Of a stretch of 64,000 bases of DNA, positions 54,234 to 63,502 are shown one piece after another (position 1 is the stretch's first letter; every line of letters begins with the position of its first letter). Both the position numbers and the translations under genes were made by a program. Below the pieces are notes generated by a model. The model searched no databases. It was not told the DNA's origin and saw only the letters and a list, made by a program, of their open reading frames with translations. The stretch comes from an uncultured Thiotrichaceae bacterium (GTDB lineage Bacteria > Pseudomonadota > Gammaproteobacteria > Thiotrichales > Thiotrichaceae): positions 1-64,000 of the forward strand of contig CACVAY010000110.1 of assembly GCA_902727985.1 (NCBI GenBank). The letters are read 5' to 3'.

Positions 54234-54551
54234 TTATCCTACATCTACAAAGAGTTGTTTCTTATCGATGATTGTTTTGTAAGTTTTGAGAGAAATTTCT
54301 GCTGGTTCAACCGTAGCTTTACCTGTTACTACATTAAAACGTCCACCATGCAAAGAACATTGAATTTCCTCACCTTTTAAACAGCCGAGGTAAAGAGGTG
54401 CATCTTCGTGCGTACACATATTATCCACGCAATAGAAGGTATTACCCACGTTGCAAAGTAAAAGGTCTTTCCCACTTACATTAAAAGACTTCATTTTTCC
54501 TTCAGGGATATCCTGAATATCACAAACAGGATAAATAGAGGTGTTTGGCAT
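54234..54551 (-). CDS. Rieske [2Fe-2S] protein, NirD-like
   Basis: CTHEDAPLYLGCLKGEEIQCSLHGGRFN (CxH...CxxH). Confidence 0.92.
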   Translation of the reverse strand: MPNTSIYPVCDIQDIPEGKMKSFNVSGKDLLLCNVGNTFYCVDNMCTHEDAPLYLGCLKGEEIQCSLHGGRFNVVTGKATVEPAEISLKTYKTIIDKKQLFVDVG

Positions 54552-54717
54552 AGCGATCTCATTTTTTGTTCGATGTGTAACATGGTTACTCTGTTTTTCA
54601 AAGCAGATACTAGCAAAGATTATTCTGAGTGTTTTGCATAAATCTTTCTCCTGTGCTTTTAAGATAGTTCTTTTTGCATTTTCCCTCGGAAGATTATTAC
54701 TGTTTTTTTATTTATTT

Positions 54718-54993
54718 AAGTAGTAATAATAATAAGGGGTTAGCTTTTTTGTGGATAACTTGATTTCTTATAACTTATTCAAAGACTTATGTAATAAAAA
54801 ACGAAAGGAAGAGCTGTTAGTTTATATCTAACTATCTGTGCATAAGATGTGGATAACTTTGTGTGTGATAACTTATCCTTTTGTTATCCACAGTTTATCC
54901 ACGAAGTTTTTAGGAGGTAGGTTAGCCCTGTTGATAAGTTTTTTAAAATTACGTTAAATCAAATGCTTGAAGATAGTATCGTGCTGTGGATAT
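54718..54993. other. oriC: candidate chromosomal replication origin (oriC)
   Basis: perfect DnaA boxes at 54750-54758, 54848-54856, 54884-54892; one TTWTNCACA-type box at 54837-54845; one-mismatch boxes at 54895-54903, 54929-54937, 54985-54993; trinucleotide repeat plus GGGG at 54718-54739; AT-rich flank. Confidence 0.85.
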
Positions 54994-55119
54994 GTTCTGT
55001 TATCCTATTTTGAGAATTTCATAACTTTTAGTGTTATGAAGAGAAAATTAAGGTTTAATCACACAAAAAAAATAAGTTATTGCCCATATTGGGGTGATGG
55101 TAAAAAAGAGAGAGGAACT

Positions 55120-55989
55120 ATGCAGAAAAAAACAACTATTATCGGGTGTGGTGATATAGGATTACGTGTTTCAAGTCTATATAGAAAAGAAAATCAATTG
55201 GTTAGAGGTTTTGTGAGATCTAGGGAATCATTAGATAAATGCTTGCATAAACAGATTGAAGCCTATCAGTTTGATATGGATTTTCAGTCGTCTAAGACCT
55301 TAGCTGTTGAAAAGCACGATCTCTATTATTTTGCCCCGCCTCCGGTATCAGGAGATAAGGATCGGCGTTTACAGAAGTTCTTGGAACAATTAAGCACTAT
55401 ACCCCGAAAGATAGTGCTTATCAGTACAACTGGAGTATATGGGGACTGTGCTGCTGAATGGATTGATGAAACTCAGCAAGCAAAACCTAAGGCAGATCGC
55501 GCAAAACGACGCTTCCATGCAGAACAAAGCTTGCAAGCATGGAGTTCTGACAACAAGGTCGCTTGGGTTATTTTACGTGTGCCAGGTATTTATGCCTTGG
55601 ATCGTCTGCCATTAGCAAGAATTAAAAAAGGTACGCCTATGGTGAGAGGAGAAGAAGCAGGATGGACGAATCGTATACATGCAGACGATTTAGCGATGAT
55701 TGCAAAAGCTGTGATGCAGGATCCAAATGCAGATGGTCAAATATATAATGCGTGCGATGGTAACCCTTCTGTGATGACACATTACTTTGATCAAGTTGCA
55801 GATTACGCAAATCTTCCAAGACCTCCTAAAATCACGATGGCTGAGGCAGAAAAGCAGCTCAGTTCAGGGATTCTTAGCTACTTAAAAGAGTCACGGAAAA
55901 TTAGTAACCGTAAGCTTCTGCAAGAGCTGAAAATAACGTTGAAATATCCTGACCTAATGTCTTGTTTAGGAACGTATAGTAAAAAGTAA
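55120..55989 (+). CDS. SDR/NAD(P)-dependent epimerase family protein (YeeZ-like)
   Basis: TTIIGCGDIGLRVSSLYRKEN; STTGVYGDCAAEWIDE; GWTNRIHADDLA. Confidence 0.82.
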   Translation: MQKKTTIIGCGDIGLRVSSLYRKENQLVRGFVRSRESLDKCLHKQIEAYQFDMDFQSSKTLAVEKHDLYYFAPPPVSGDKDRRLQKFLEQLSTIPRKIVLISTTGVYGDCAAEWIDETQQAKPKADRAKRRFHAEQSLQAWSSDNKVAWVILRVPGIYALDRLPLARIKKGTPMVRGEEAGWTNRIHADDLAMIAKAVMQDPNADGQIYNACDGNPSVMTHYFDQVADYANLPRPPKITMAEAEKQLSSGILSYLKESRKISNRKLLQELKITLKYPDLMSCLGTYSKK

Positions 55990-56019
55990 GCACTGCGCCT
56001 GACATTATGCCGAACATTC

Positions 56020-56047
56020 CTTGAAAACCCGTAATAAGCGCCCATAT
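56020..56047 (+). promoter_or_regulatory. sigma32 (RpoH)-type heat-shock promoter for htpG
   Basis: CTTGAAA (56020-56026), 13-nt spacer, GCCCATAT (56040-56047; 7/8 to CCCCATNT). Confidence 0.75.
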
Positions 56048-56135
56048 TTTCTGTCACTAAATTTAAACGTCCATGTCCCCTTTTTTAGATATGACATGAA
56101 CTTAATCAATCAAATTAATTCAGAAAGGATTTTTT

Positions 56136-58007
56136 ATGAGCGGAAAAGAGAATATGCAGTTTCAAACCGAGGTGGATCAGTTACTACAATTGATGATTCA
56201 CTCTCTGTACTCCAACAAAGAAATATTCCTCCGTGAATTAGTTTCAAATAGTGCAGATGCTTGTGACAAATTACGTTTCGAGGGGGTTAAAGATGATTCA
56301 CTTTATGAATCTGACCCTGAACTACGTATCGAAATAGAAGCGGATAGTGAAGCAAATACCATCACAATTCGTGATAATGGTATTGGTATGAATCGTGATG
56401 AAGTCATTACGAATATCGGTACGATTGCCAAATCAGGAACCAAAGAGTTTTTGCAAAAGCTAAGTACAGACCAAAGCAAGGATGCCAACTTAATTGGACA
56501 GTTCGGTGTCGGTTTTTACTCATCATTTATCGTCGCAGACAAAGTAACCTTGAAAACACGCCGTGCAGGAGATGATGCTGCTAATGGTACGGTGTGGGAA
56601 TCTGATGGTACATCCGGCTATTCACTAGAAACGATCGAGAAAGAAGCTCGTGGTACTGAAATCATTTTACACTTGAAAGATGATGAGAAAGAACTTGCGA
56701 ATGAGTTTTCACTGCGTGGCATCGTTTCAAAATACTCTGAGCATATCCCTATCATCATTAAAATGCGCAAGCAAGATGATGAGGGTAAGGTTAGTGATGA
56801 GTGGGAAGCAATTAACGCAGCTACGGCTCTCTGGAAGCGCCCTAAGAGTGAAGTTAAGGATGAGGAGTATGCTGAATTCTACAAAACGATTGCAATGGAT
56901 TGGCAAGAACCACTTTCCTGGAGCCACAATCACGTAGAAGGTAAGTATGAATACACATCATTATTATATATCCCTTCTAAAGCACCGTTTGACCTATGGG
57001 AACAGCAGCAAAAACATGGGATTAAGTTGTACGTGCAGCGTGTATTCATCTTAGATGATACAGAAAATCTAATGCCTCGTTACCTACGTTTCGTTCGTGG
57101 TTTAATCGATTCTAATGACCTTCCATTGAATGTTTCTCGTGAGATTTTGCAAAGTAATCGCGTTATTGAAAGCATGAAGAATGCTGCCGTGAAGAAGGTG
57201 CTTGGATTACTCAAAAGCATGGCGAAAAATGATAAAGAGAAGTATCAAACCTTCTGGACAGAGTTTGGAAATGTCATTAAAGAAGGTCCTGGCGAAGATT
57301 TCTCAAATAAAGAAGAAATTGCTAAATTGTTACGCTTCTCATCAACGGCTACAGATACCCAAGAGCAAGATGTATCTTTAGAAGATTACATTGCACGTAT
57401 GAAAGCAGATCAGGAAAAGATCTACTTTATTACTGCAGACTCATTTGCTGCCGCTAAAAACAGCCCTCATCTTGAAGTATTCCGAAAGAAAGATATCGAA
57501 GTGCTACTGTTGAGTGATCGTGTTGATGAGTGGTTAGTTAGTCACCTTACTGAGTTTGATGGTAAGAGCATGCAGTCGGTTGCCAAAGGTGAGCTTGATC
57601 TTGATAAATTCGACAGCGAAGATGATAAGAAAGCACAAGAAAAGATCGAGAAAGAGGCACAAGATGTTATTGAGCGTTTAAAGGCAAGCCTAGGTGATAA
57701 AGTTGAAGATGTTCGTGTATCACATCGTCTTACCAGCTCCCCTTCTTGTATTGTTTTGAGCGAGCATGATATGGCGCTGTACATGCAGCAGTTAATGAAA
57801 CAAGCAGGTCAGGAAATGCCGAATAGCAAACCTGTACTTGAAATAAATCCAACACATCCAATGGTTGCTAAGATTTCTGAAGAAAAAGATGAAGCACTCT
57901 TTGGTAACTGGTCGAGTATTTTGTTTGACCAAGCAGTCTTGGCGGAAGGTGGACAGCTTGAAGATCCAACGGGTTTTGTTAGCAAATTAAATGCAATGAT
58001 GTTCTAG
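56136..58007 (+). CDS. htpG: chaperone HtpG (Hsp90)
   Basis: QFQTEVDQLLQLMIHSLYSNKEIFLRELVSNSADACDKLRFE. Confidence 0.98.
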   Translation: MSGKENMQFQTEVDQLLQLMIHSLYSNKEIFLRELVSNSADACDKLRFEGVKDDSLYESDPELRIEIEADSEANTITIRDNGIGMNRDEVITNIGTIAKSGTKEFLQKLSTDQSKDANLIGQFGVGFYSSFIVADKVTLKTRRAGDDAANGTVWESDGTSGYSLETIEKEARGTEIILHLKDDEKELANEFSLRGIVSKYSEHIPIIIKMRKQDDEGKVSDEWEAINAATALWKRPKSEVKDEEYAEFYKTIAMDWQEPLSWSHNHVEGKYEYTSLLYIPSKAPFDLWEQQQKHGIKLYVQRVFILDDTENLMPRYLRFVRGLIDSNDLPLNVSREILQSNRVIESMKNAAVKKVLGLLKSMAKNDKEKYQTFWTEFGNVIKEGPGEDFSNKEEIAKLLRFSSTATDTQEQDVSLEDYIARMKADQEKIYFITADSFAAAKNSPHLEVFRKKDIEVLLLSDRVDEWLVSHLTEFDGKSMQSVAKGELDLDKFDSEDDKKAQEKIEKEAQDVIERLKASLGDKVEDVRVSHRLTSSPSCIVLSEHDMALYMQQLMKQAGQEMPNSKPVLEINPTHPMVAKISEEKDEALFGNWSSILFDQAVLAEGGQLEDPTGFVSKLNAMMF

Positions 58008-58053
58008 TTCGTTTTACTTTTATCAGTTATTTTACTGATAAAAATTCAAGCGT

Positions 58054-58090
58054 AAAAAAAGCCGCCCATTTTACTATGGGCGGCTTTTTT
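58054..58090. terminator. bidirectional rho-independent terminator between htpG and the YeaQ-like gene
   Basis: aaaaaaagccgcccat-tttact-atgggcggctttttt. Confidence 0.9.
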
Positions 58091-58106
58091 ATTGATAAGC
58101 GTTCGG

Positions 58107-58385
58107 CTATAAGACTTTTTTAATCAGCCCGATAATAAAGAGCAGGACAACCGCGCCAATCGTAGCCCATATTAGCGTGCCAACAATAGCAGGCCCGGGA
58201 ATCGTTAAAACATTTCCGCCATTAGCACCAAGTATTTCACCAATAAATTTACCGACGACTGAGCCGATTATTCCAACGACAATATTTCCGATCAGGCCAA
58301 AACCACCACCACGCATGATGTTCCCAGCAAGCCATCCGGCTACAGCTCCAATTGCCAGCATTATAAGAATTTGTACAATATCCAT
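58107..58385 (-). CDS. GlsB/YeaQ/YmgE family stress response membrane protein
   Basis: AIGAVAGWLAGNIMRGGGFGLIGNIVVGIIGSVVGKFI. Confidence 0.9.
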   Translation of the reverse strand: MDIVQILIMLAIGAVAGWLAGNIMRGGGFGLIGNIVVGIIGSVVGKFIGEILGANGGNVLTIPGPAIVGTLIWATIGAVVLLFIIGLIKKVL

Positions 58386-58515
58386 TTGGTATGTTCTCCT
58401 TTAGTTTTAATACCACACTGATAGTAGTAGAAAAAATTGCTGTTTATTGAGGAATTTACTGACAGTTTGTTTAGAAGCAGGAAGAGAGCAGGCGTATTTA
58501 GAGGTAGGTGATGGT

Positions 58516-59070
58516 CTAGGATCTAAGGATCTGTTTGGTATGCAAGTCGATAAGCTGGGAAGGTTTGGCTGCATTACCTAAAGGGGCGTCCCAAATTCCA
58601 TCTAAATCGTCCCCAAAATAGTTCCTAACCTTCTCTACAGAGCTAGCAGGGATGTGACCTTTAGGATTTGCACTGGTGGAGACCAGTGGGTGCTGGAGAG
58701 CTTCGCATAAGTCGTAAGTTGCAGGATGTAAAGTGATACGAATGGCGAGGCTGGAGAACTGACCTCTCAAAAGTTTTGAAGTATTTTCTTTAGCAGGAAC
58801 AAGCCAAGAAGTGGGTTGATTAGTAACGGAACTGAGAAGGTCTCTATCTTCTTGAGTAATTGGCTGTAAATATTTTTCGACAAAAGCTAATCGGGAGCTA
58901 ATAATGATTAGACCTTTTTCTATCGCTCGTTGTTTTAAAGATAGAATGCGTTGAATGGCTTCTTCATTATCAGGATTACAACCAAGACCAAAGACAGCCT
59001 CGGTTGGATAAGCAATGACTCCTCCGTCTCGGACAAGGTTAGCTATCTCTTCAATCTTGCTAGAAATCAT
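58516..59070 (-). CDS. tsaC: L-threonylcarbamoyladenylate synthase TsaC/Sua5/YrdC family
   Basis: VIAYPTEAVFGLGCNPDNEEAIQRILSLKQR; STSANPKGH. Confidence 0.9.
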   Translation of the reverse strand: MISSKIEEIANLVRDGGVIAYPTEAVFGLGCNPDNEEAIQRILSLKQRAIEKGLIIISSRLAFVEKYLQPITQEDRDLLSSVTNQPTSWLVPAKENTSKLLRGQFSSLAIRITLHPATYDLCEALQHPLVSTSANPKGHIPASSVEKVRNYFGDDLDGIWDAPLGNAAKPSQLIDLHTKQILRS

Positions 59071-59079
59071 CTGAAGCCG

Positions 59080-61563
59080 TTACTCGTCGTCAGAGTCTGC
59101 CTTCTTAGCGGCGGGCTTTTTAGCCGGCGCTTTTTTCTTTGCAGGTGCCTTTTTGGTAGCTGCTGCTTTCTTAGTGGTTGTAGCCTTTTTCTTGGTGGGT
59201 GCTTTTTTGGCAGCTGGCTTTTTAGCGGTAGTCTTCTTTTTAGCCGGAGCCTTTTTCTTTGCTGCAGGCTTTTTACGGCCACGTGTCTTTTTCTCAGGTG
59301 CTTTTTCAATAAGCTCTTGGCACTGTTCCAACGTCAGCTCTTTCGGATCCTGATCTTTTGGCATTTTGGCATTTTTATTACCATCTGTGATGTACGGCCC
59401 CCAACGACCGTTTAGGACTTGGATACCTGCATCAGGGAAATCCTGAATAATGCGATTACGTTCAATTTCCTTTTTCTCTTCAACCAGCTCTAAAGCTCGT
59501 TCAAGCGTAATGGTATAAGGGTTGTCTTCTTTCTTCAGTGAAACAAATTTGCTGTCATATTTCACATACGGGCCGAAGCGACCGATATTAGTACTAATTT
59601 TTTCACCAGCAGGGCTTTCACCGAGATCACGGGGAAGTTTAAATAACTCCATCGCATCATCATAAGTGATGGCATCCATTTTTTGACCAGGAAGTAAGCC
59701 TGCAAACTTTGGCTTATCTTCATCATCGCGTGTACCAATTTGTACATAAGGACCATAGCGACCCATGCGAACAGATACCGGTTTGCCTGACTTTGGATCG
59801 GTACCCAGTCCACGTGCTTGCAGTACTTCATCACGAGAAACACTTTCTTCCTTGTCTCGGACAAGTTCATCGAAAGGTTTCCAGAAATTTTCCATTAATG
59901 GAAGCCAGTCTTTTTCACCACGTGAGATGGTGTCTAGTTCATCTTCAAGGTTGGCGGTAAAGCTGTAATCTACATACTGGGTAAAATGATCCGTTAGGAA
60001 TTTGTTTACAATCTTGCCAATATCCGTGGGATAAAAACGACGAGATTCAAGTTCAACGTATTCGCGTGATTGCAAAGTAGAGATAATGCTGGCGTAGGTT
60101 GATGGTCGACCAATACCATATTCTTCCAGTGTTTTTACTAAACTTGCTTCTGAAAAGCGAGGTGGTGGTTCAGTGAAATGCTGGTTTGCTGCAATCTCTT
60201 GCAGATCAATTTTCTCACCTTCTTCCAAGGGAGGAAGAATCTTGTTTTTTTCTTTATCGCCGGTGTTTCCTTCCTGGTAAACCGCAAGGAAACCCGGAGT
60301 ACGGATCGTTGAGCCGCTTGCTCTGAAGAAACTGTCATCATTTGCCGCAAGGTTTACAGAAACCGTATCCATGGTGGCGTGGATCATCTGACAGGCAACT
60401 GTACGTTTCCAAATTAAATTATATAAACGATACTGCTCATCTGTGAGCTTATGTTTGATCATCTCAGGGATATTTTTAGCCGATGTTGGGCGCACAGCCT
60501 CATGCGCTTCCTGAGCATTTTTGGATTTAGTTTTGAAGGTACGTACGTCTGGATTGACATTGTCTTTACCATAGTTCTTGGTAATGACCTCACGAAGTTC
60601 TGCAACAGCTTCATTAGCCAAGGCTACTGAGTCCGTACGCATATAGGTAATCAGCCCTACTGGGCCGCTACCAAGATCAATTCCTTCATACAGTTGTTGT
60701 GCAACACGCATAGTTCGCTGAGTAGTGAATGTTAATTTACGCGCAGCTTCTTGTTGCAAGGTTGACGTTGTGAATGGTGGTGATGGGTTGCGTTTACGTT
60801 GTTTCTTTTTAACCTCCGCAACCGTAAGTTTGCCATTTGCATCGGTGGTGAGTTTTTCTTTTACTTCCTTAGCAAGCTTTTCATTATTGATATCGAATTG
60901 CTTAAGCGCTTTACCTTGCCAGGTATGTAGTTTGGCATGGAAAGGTTGTTCGTCTTTGTTGACGGCCGCTTCTAAAGTCCAGTATTCCTGGGGAATAAAA
61001 GCTTCAATTTCTAGCTCGCGTTCTACGATCATGCGCAGTGCTGGACTCTGTACGCGCCCAGCAGAAAGACCGTATTTAATCTTTTTCCAGAGTAAGGGTG
61101 ATAAATTGAAACCCACTAAATAATCAAGAGCACGACGTGCTTGCTGAGCATCTACAAGTGGTATAGCAATTCCTCGAGGGTTTGCTACTGCTTCTTGAAC
61201 CGCATGCTTGGTGATTTCGTGGAAAACGACACGTTGAACATTCTTACCTTCCAGTGCGTTTTTTTCTTTTAACAGTTCCAGAAGATGCCAGGAAATAGCC
61301 TCTCCTTCTCTATCCGGGTCGGTTGCGAGATAAAGGTTATCAGCCTTTTTTAATGCCTTGAGAATATTTTTAACATGCTTCTCATTGCGCTCGATGGTTT
61401 CGTATTTCATCTTGAAACCATTCTCCGTATCAACAGCACCTTCTTTTGGTACTAAGTCACGAACATGGCCATAGGAAGCAAGGACTTCAAAGCCTTTGCC
61501 GAGATATTTTTTTATGGTTTTTCCCTTGGCAGGGGACTCTACGATAACCAGACTTTCGCTCAT
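59080..61563 (-). CDS. topA: DNA topoisomerase I with Lys/Ala/Pro-rich C-terminal tail
   Basis: SLVIVESPAKGKTIKKYLGKGFEVLASYGHVRDL; GLITYMRTDS. Confidence 0.97.
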   Translation of the reverse strand: MSESLVIVESPAKGKTIKKYLGKGFEVLASYGHVRDLVPKEGAVDTENGFKMKYETIERNEKHVKNILKALKKADNLYLATDPDREGEAISWHLLELLKEKNALEGKNVQRVVFHEITKHAVQEAVANPRGIAIPLVDAQQARRALDYLVGFNLSPLLWKKIKYGLSAGRVQSPALRMIVERELEIEAFIPQEYWTLEAAVNKDEQPFHAKLHTWQGKALKQFDINNEKLAKEVKEKLTTDANGKLTVAEVKKKQRKRNPSPPFTTSTLQQEAARKLTFTTQRTMRVAQQLYEGIDLGSGPVGLITYMRTDSVALANEAVAELREVITKNYGKDNVNPDVRTFKTKSKNAQEAHEAVRPTSAKNIPEMIKHKLTDEQYRLYNLIWKRTVACQMIHATMDTVSVNLAANDDSFFRASGSTIRTPGFLAVYQEGNTGDKEKNKILPPLEEGEKIDLQEIAANQHFTEPPPRFSEASLVKTLEEYGIGRPSTYASIISTLQSREYVELESRRFYPTDIGKIVNKFLTDHFTQYVDYSFTANLEDELDTISRGEKDWLPLMENFWKPFDELVRDKEESVSRDEVLQARGLGTDPKSGKPVSVRMGRYGPYVQIGTRDDEDKPKFAGLLPGQKMDAITYDDAMELFKLPRDLGESPAGEKISTNIGRFGPYVKYDSKFVSLKKEDNPYTITLERALELVEEKKEIERNRIIQDFPDAGIQVLNGRWGPYITDGNKNAKMPKDQDPKELTLEQCQELIEKAPEKKTRGRKKPAAKKKAPAKKKTTAKKPAAKKAPTKKKATTTKKAAATKKAPAKKKAPAKKPAAKKADSDDE

Positions 61564-61676
61564 ACTTCTGCGTATTCTAAGGTGGATAATTTGGGCAACT
61601 ATACTGCAACACTATAGATTACCCAAACCTTAATTATAGAAGAGTGCTTTATGTGATGGGCTTTTAAGCGAAATAC

Positions 61677-62147
61677 TTAATGATAAACAGGTGGCGTTTC
61701 ACTCATAGCAATATCATCCATCCAAGTGAACTCAGCTTCCATTTCAGGGTTATTAAGAAGGATCATCAAGACGACCCATTTCAACTTATCGAGATCAAAG
61801 TCGATGTCACGCAAAACAAGAATTTTATCGATAATGAATTCGCGAGTTTCATCTTTCAAGACGCCGGATTCTGTTAGGAATAGCAAATAACTTTGACATT
61901 CTGCGTTCAACCAGCGTCGCTCACGAGGAGAGAACACACGAAAAGATTTGGGGGATGATGGCACAAATCCGTATTCGGTTTCGTCGCCCAAGCTTTCAAG
62001 CCAATCGAATGCTTTACTGATTTCCCCACTTGGGAATCCTGCTTCTAAGAGGTGTCCTTGTAGAACTTCACGATTTTGTCCAGATTCATCGTAATCTGAA
62101 AAATTATCAAAAAGGTAAAAAAGGACGTCTAAAGTATTTTCTTTCAT
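61677..62147 (-). CDS. smg: Smg/DUF494 family protein
   Basis: MKENTLDVLFYLFDNFSDYDE...; located between topA and dprA. Confidence 0.9.
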   Translation of the reverse strand: MKENTLDVLFYLFDNFSDYDESGQNREVLQGHLLEAGFPSGEISKAFDWLESLGDETEYGFVPSSPKSFRVFSPRERRWLNAECQSYLLFLTESGVLKDETREFIIDKILVLRDIDFDLDKLKWVVLMILLNNPEMEAEFTWMDDIAMSETPPVYH

Positions 62148-63298
62148 GGGGTAACACTCGTGTTCAGTCTTACGTATTGACCTCCACCACATGCGCTGAT
62201 GTGTCCGTGAAGCTCTAAAAGGAGAAGGATGGAGGAAACGACGTCAATCGTCAATCCCGTTTGTACGACCATTCTATCAATCGATACCGGATCAAAACCC
62301 ATAGCTTCTAAAATCAGCCGTTGATCTGAAGAAAGCACATCCTGAGTGGTTTCTTCGTAACTAGCGTCAGTATTTGAAGCAGAATTTTCGATTGGGCTTT
62401 GTAAGAAGGTTTGTAGTTGCGGCGCTAATTCTTCAAGAATATCTTCAGCCGTTTCCACTAGCTTAGCACCTTCGCGAATCAGGCGATGACAACCCTTGGC
62501 CAAGGGATTGTGGATGGAGCCAGGGATAGCAAACACTTCTTTCCCCTGTTCCATCGCATTTCTTGCGGTTATCAAAGAGCCACTTTTTATCGCAGCTTCA
62601 ACGACTAAAGTGCCTAAGCTGATACCGCTAATAATGCGGTTTCTGCGTGGGAAAAAAGGTGCTTTCACAGGTGTGCCAATGGGGTATTCAGAAAGAATGA
62701 GACCGCTATTTTCGACAATAAAATCAGCAAGTTTCTGGTGTTTACTAGGATAGGTGATATCTAAACCGGTCGCGGTTACAGCAATCGTGGGGGAAGCTAA
62801 ACTATCTAAAGCCCCTTTATGGGCAAAGCCATCAATGCCCAATGCTAAACCACTAGTAATAGTGAGTCCGTTACCCGCTAAATGTTTGGCAAACTGTTGG
62901 GCGTTATCTCTGCCCCCAGTTGTTGGATTTCGGCTACCAACGATAGCGAGTTGAGGGTCTTTAAGACAGCTTAAGCTACCTTTTGCAAAAAGAATGGGGG
63001 GCGGGTCGTTAATGCTTTTGAGTTGTTCTGGGTATGCATTATCAGCAATGGTAATAATATGATGTATCGAGGATTGTTTTAGCCACTCAATATCAGCTTG
63101 GCTTGCATTGTCATTAGTATCTACAATCGCTTGGGCAACATTCTGTGGAACCCCTTTTGCCGTCAGTGTTTTAAGAGCACTATTCATCACCGACTGCGGG
63201 GTGTTGAAATGGTGCAAGGCTGACATAAAACGCTTTGGACCAATACCGGGCACACGTAATAGGTTTAACCAGTGATGTAGGTCGTTTTGGTGTTTCAC
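62144..63298 (-). CDS. dprA: DNA processing protein DprA
   Basis: AIVGSRNPTTGGRDNAQQFAKHLAGNGLTITSGLALGIDGFAHKGAL. Confidence 0.95.
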   Translation of the reverse strand: MKHQNDLHHWLNLLRVPGIGPKRFMSALHHFNTPQSVMNSALKTLTAKGVPQNVAQAIVDTNDNASQADIEWLKQSSIHHIITIADNAYPEQLKSINDPPPILFAKGSLSCLKDPQLAIVGSRNPTTGGRDNAQQFAKHLAGNGLTITSGLALGIDGFAHKGALDSLASPTIAVTATGLDITYPSKHQKLADFIVENSGLILSEYPIGTPVKAPFFPRRNRIISGISLGTLVVEAAIKSGSLITARNAMEQGKEVFAIPGSIHNPLAKGCHRLIREGAKLVETAEDILEELAPQLQTFLQSPIENSASNTDASYEETTQDVLSSDQRLILEAMGFDPVSIDRMVVQTGLTIDVVSSILLLLELHGHISACGGGQYVRLNTSVTP

Positions 63299-63502
63299 GT
63301 CATTTCGTTCGTAGTTTGTGTTAAGTAATAAACATGCAAAAAAGCATGATTCACCTGAAAAACGCCTCTATCTTCAGCTGATTAAAGAAGATTCTACGTT
63401 GTTGGGGTATGTTGCGATTACCTCAAGGAGTCTGCTTGTGACCCCTTAAACTTTTAGTTAACGCTAAAGGTTCTGGGGAAAGGTAAATAAGTGTCTTTAC
63501 TA

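Noticed and set aside
54421-54429. DnaA-box-like TTATCCACG inside the Rieske gene
   Set aside because: Single mismatched box within coding sequence, away from the main cluster.
58951-59415. ORFs opposite the topA tail (58951-59415, 59153-59353)
   Set aside because: Antisense readings of the Lys/Ala-rich low-complexity DNA; not protein-like.
63291-63306. possible third parS (TGTTTCACGTCATTTC) at the dprA start
   Set aside because: Only one half-site matches; the right arm is not palindromic.
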